Below, piece after piece: positions 61,517-64,000 of a stretch of DNA of 64,000 nt. The notes beneath the pieces are model-generated. The model saw only the letters and a program-made list of their open reading frames with translations. It was not told the origin of the DNA and made no database searches. Position 1 is the first letter of the stretch. Every line of letters begins with the position of its first letter. Made by a program: the position numbers and the translations under genes. The stretch comes from UBA6623 sp965217195 (GTDB taxonomy: Bacteria > Acidobacteriota > Terriglobia > Bryobacterales > UBA6623). Location of the stretch: assembly GCA_965217195.1 (NCBI GenBank), contig CBDCHL010000004.1, forward strand, positions 1,426,001 through 1,490,000, written 5' to 3'.

Positions 61517-63142
61517 CTATGCCAACACGACGTAAACCACGATTAACGTCGCCATCAGCCCGGCCGCGACGAAGCGCGGATCGACGCGGTCGGAATCGAT
61601 CTTGTGGGTCAACACGGCCAGCGGGTTATCCCAGGTCAGACCCTTGATCTTTTCGGGTGGCGGAGGCGGCGTCAGCAGGCTGACCACGACGAAGACCACG
61701 CTGCACATCACGAAACCCCACCAAGCCTGCAGCATGAACGGTATACCCCAAACGTCGGTGATGAGCTTTTCATCGCCGATCAAGGGCATGTCGACCGTGA
61801 ACGCGATCACCCCCAACGTCAGCCCGAAGATCAGCGTCGCCAGAGAGGCCTGCTCGGTTCCGCGGCGCCAGAAAACGCCCCACAAGAACACCGCCGTGAT
61901 AGGCGGCGCCAAATCGGCGGCAATCACCTGCACGGCTTCGAAAATACTGGTGAAGCGCCCCCCTTGGGTCGACCAGGCCATGGCGGCCAGCATGATGCCG
62001 ACGGCGGCCCAGCGGCCGATGCGGACTTGCATTTCATCCGACGTTTGCGGACGAACGCGGGTGACGATATCGACGGCTACGAGAGTTGCGCAACTGTTGA
62101 GCGCGGCCGCGATCGTGCTCATCAGCGCCGCCAGCAGTCCCGCCGAGATCAACCCCTTGAGGCCGGTCGGAATCAATTCCGTAATCAACACCGGCAGCAC
62201 CTGATTGGCGTCTTCGCCGATTCGGTCTTGGAACAGGACGTAACCGATCGTGCCGGGCAGCACCAGGATGAAGACCGGCAACACCTTGATGAACCCCGCG
62301 AACAGCGGTCCGATCTGCGCGTCGTGCTGGGACTTCGCGGCGAGTACTCGCTGCACAATCGTCTGATCGGTGCACCAATACCAGATTCCCAACACGGGGT
62401 AACCCAGCAATACCGAATACCAGGCCAGGCCCACGGAGTTGTCGGTGTGCAAGAGATTCAACTGGCCCGGCTTCAGAGCGGCCTCGAACTCCGCCATCGT
62501 CGTGATGCCGTGATCGGGAAGGGCCATGATGGCGGCAATGGTGACCGCGATCGCGCCGACGATCAAAACGACCGTCTGAATCGTCTCGGTGATGACAACG
62601 GCCTTCAGCCCGCCCAGCACGGTGTAGATTCCCGTGATCACCGAAATGATCAGAATCGATGCAATTACATTAATGCCGAAGAATTGCTCAAACACCGTCG
62701 CGCCGGCATACAGACTCATCCCGATGTGGATGAAAAGCGCGGCCAAGATCGCCATAAAGGCCAGGAACGACCGCGACCCCGGACCGAAGCGGCGTTCGAG
62801 AAACTCCGGTAAGGTACCGATGCGGTTTCGAAAGTAAAACGGCGCGAACACCAGGCCGAGAATGATCAGCGTGAAACCCGCCGCCAACTCGAAATTGCCC
62901 CACACCAGGCCTTCGCTGTAGCCCGAAGCCGCCAGCCCGACCACGTGAATGGTTGAAATGTTCGAGGCAAACAGCGCCGCGCCGACTGTGACCCAGCCGA
63001 GGGAGCGTCCGGCCAAGAAATACACGTCGCCCGTCATCTTCTGGCGGCGCGTGGCCAAGATGCCAACCGCCAGAATTCCCACCATGTAAACGACGATGAT
63101 GACAAGGTCGAGTAGGGGGATTTGCAGATTGGCGCTAAGCAT
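61517..63142 (-). CDS. Sodium:solute symporter (SSS family)
   Basis: 541 residues with about 13 membrane segments, typical of the SSS family. Recognisable stretches are FLAGRSLGWVTVGAALFASN near the start (about 42-61), ISVITGIYTVLGGLKAVVIT (about 165-184) and GLISAGLLAALMSTIAAALN (about 315-334). It moves a solute with sodium into the cell. The DapA-family gene lies 28 bases downstream, so the solute is probably the aldolase substrate or its precursor; this is inference. Confidence 0.9.
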   Translation of the reverse strand: MLSANLQIPLLDLVIIVVYMVGILAVGILATRRQKMTGDVYFLAGRSLGWVTVGAALFASNISTIHVVGLAASGYSEGLVWGNFELAAGFTLIILGLVFAPFYFRNRIGTLPEFLERRFGPGSRSFLAFMAILAALFIHIGMSLYAGATVFEQFFGINVIASILIISVITGIYTVLGGLKAVVITETIQTVVLIVGAIAVTIAAIMALPDHGITTMAEFEAALKPGQLNLLHTDNSVGLAWYSVLLGYPVLGIWYWCTDQTIVQRVLAAKSQHDAQIGPLFAGFIKVLPVFILVLPGTIGYVLFQDRIGEDANQVLPVLITELIPTGLKGLISAGLLAALMSTIAAALNSCATLVAVDIVTRVRPQTSDEMQVRIGRWAAVGIMLAAMAWSTQGGRFTSIFEAVQVIAADLAPPITAVFLWGVFWRRGTEQASLATLIFGLTLGVIAFTVDMPLIGDEKLITDVWGIPFMLQAWWGFVMCSVVFVVVSLLTPPPPPEKIKGLTWDNPLAVLTHKIDSDRVDPRFVAAGLMATLIVVYVVLA

Positions 63143-63257
63143 CGCTTGGGAACCGCTGGGAATCCGCCCGCACCGGAACGGCGCGTCGTTTGGATAGGGT
63201 CGTCTGGAGTGAGTCGTCTAGTGTAGCGAAGTCGGCTGAGCGTCGCGTTGCGCAACG

Positions 63258-63507
63258 GGGTGCGCGACATAAATGTGGGACGCGAGGACGGAAGTCCGCG
63301 CTCAGCCCGGTTCAGCGGGCTTGGGCTGGGCTTGGGTTCGATCAGGCCGGCCCTTCGAGGGCCGGTTAAAATCGGCCCTCCGTCATATAGGCCGTTTCAA
63401 CGGTCTTTTCCCTTCAGGCTTTAGCCGTGGCCGAACCAAGGGAAAATTCCCGACCGGGAGCGATCGAGAGGGGCCGGTCGCCTGGTCCACATTTATGTCG
63501 CGCACCC
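63258..63507. mobile_element. Small element with perfect 21-bp inverted ends (250 bp)
   Basis: The left arm 63258-63278 (GGGTGCGCGACATAAATGTG and one more base) and right arm 63487-63507 are perfect inverted repeats. Partial matching continues for about 9 bases outward (GTTGCGCAA against GTTACACAA). There is no coding region. The inside is a row of hairpins: 63305-63320 (GCCCGGTTCAGCGGGC), 63347-63365 (CCGGCCC-TTCGA-GGGCCGG) and 63390-63405 (GGCCGTTTCAACGGTC, followed by TTTT). The pattern resembles 4690-4979 with different stem sequences. Confidence 0.7.
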
Positions 63508-63669
63508 TTGTGTAACCGGCCTCTACTGTACGGAGCCGACCGGAGTTTTCGCCGCAGGCTCCCGCGACCGACAAAGACAAGCCGCGTGTTCGCCGGGCCA
63601 CGGTTCGCCGCGCCAACCCGAAGGGATGAGAGGATGGGCCGGAGGCCCGCGAGGTGGAGGAAGTTCTCT
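63508..63669. other. Intergenic stretch, no gene supported
   Basis: GC-rich, with partial resemblance to the dispersed unit seen at 16766 (AGCCGCGTGTTCGCCGGGCC). No coding region or RNA gene is recognisable. Confidence 0.35.
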
Positions 63670-63762
63670 CTATCCTTGCCGGCTGCGGCGCCTCATCATG
63701 ATCAAGACCAAGAGGCCGACGGCAACAAGCCCACAAAGAACTCTGACCAATGTTGAATCCAT
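63670..63762 (-). CDS. Possible 30-residue membrane peptide
   Basis: The frame reads MDSTLVRVLCGLVAVGLLVL, then IMMRRRSRQG and a stop. It has one hydrophobic segment followed by a positive tail, which fits a single-span small membrane protein. An AAAGAG lies only two bases before the ATG, which is weak. It may be a chance frame. Confidence 0.3.
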   Translation of the reverse strand: MDSTLVRVLCGLVAVGLLVLIMMRRRSRQG

Positions 63763-63812
63763 AACTCTTTTGTAAACGATCTAGTACTAAAATGGCAACT
63801 CAAGTTTCTTAC

Positions 63813-64000
63813 CTAATACGGCAAATCATTTCTCTCACGCCAATCATCGCCAACCCCGGCAAACCAATCCATCGTCACGCCATCGAGTCGGGCTTGCAGT
63901 CCCGAAATCTCAGGCTTGCCCACGAGATTGATCATCTGGAAGGGGTCGTTTTCGTTGTCGTAGAGCACCCAAGGCTCTTGCTCATGTCGGGCGTAGGTGT
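63813..64000 (-). CDS. Sulfatase, C-terminal end only (partial)
   Basis: The last 61 residues before a TAG stop are in the window; the gene starts beyond the right edge. The sequence EPWVLYDNENDPFQMINLVG, then KPEISGLQARLDG and FAGVGDDW, is typical of the C-terminal subdomain of arylsulfatase-type enzymes. Active-site residues lie outside the window. Confidence 0.7.
   Translation of the reverse strand, partial: TYARHEQEPWVLYDNENDPFQMINLVGKPEISGLQARLDGVTMDWFAGVGDDWRERNDLPY

Noticed and set aside
61604..62812. Plus-strand frame of 402 codons opposite the symporter gene
   Set aside because: Gln/Arg/His-rich antisense shadow; the symporter has clear membrane segments on the minus strand.
63301..63420. 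Row of hairpins considered as a CRISPR array
   Set aside because: The hairpin stems differ from each other and there is no constant repeat with regular spacers.

Overview
This window is high-GC DNA that most resembles an Acidobacteriota chromosome of the Solibacter/Bryobacter type. That is an inference from gene content: a VWFA-related protein of the acidobacterial type, an Oar-like TonB-dependent receptor with a carboxypeptidase-regulatory domain, paired planctomycete-type cytochrome/DUF1549/DUF1553 and DUF1501 proteins, a NIPSNAP protein and an octaheme cytochrome. Most of it is ordinary single-copy chromosome. No rRNA, tRNA, CRISPR array or prophage was seen. Several genes appear to start at TTG (tolQ, ybgF, cysQ, rpoD), each judged from a nearby Shine-Dalgarno-like sequence.

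Layout. 1-1177: an ECF sigma factor with an overlapping zinc-finger anti-sigma factor that runs off the left edge. 1571-4660: a gene graveyard. A membrane TPR protein is split by an intact IS1380-family insertion sequence and carries a separate one-base frameshift. Upstream lie stubs of a Ser/Thr kinase, a tyrosine recombinase and a possible HicB antitoxin, then hairpin repeats. 4980-16527: core genes (Tex, PEP carboxykinase, a DapA-fold protein without catalytic residues, a GGDEF response regulator with an HPt protein, an NfeD/slipin pair, a SPOR protein). 16912-20175: a TonB-dependent receptor. 21364-26740: a complete tol-pal locus on the minus strand. 27204-35898: recN, cysQ, a vapBC-like module, a LmbE deacetylase, a radical SAM protein, glmM-ybbR and pspC. 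36161-38109: a CobA-HemD fusion with a ferredoxin. 38449-56831: an accessory respiratory or secretory block with a VWA protein, a response regulator, an octaheme cytochrome, two zinc alcohol dehydrogenases, an S41 protease and two PSCyt-DUF1549-DUF1553/DUF1501 pairs. 56958-63142: a 2-oxoacid dehydrogenase E2, a DUF1501 fragment, rpoD, and a DapA/sodium-symporter pair. 63813-64000: the end of a sulfatase.

The least expected content is non-coding. A MITE-like element of about 190 bp, with roughly 41-bp inverted ends, is present in two full copies and one orphan end. One copy sits inside the 3' end of cobA-hemD and now supplies its last residues and stop codon. Removing it together with one CTAG duplicate restores a longer reading frame. 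A second element of 250 bp with perfect 21-bp ends lies at 63258-63507. A 31-bp inverted-repeat cruciform lies at 38174-38286. Several short hairpin repeat families recur between genes. I found no clear candidate for a wholly new protein system. The two cytochrome/DUF1501 pairs beside the octaheme cytochrome, and the mobile non-coding elements, are the parts most worth following up.
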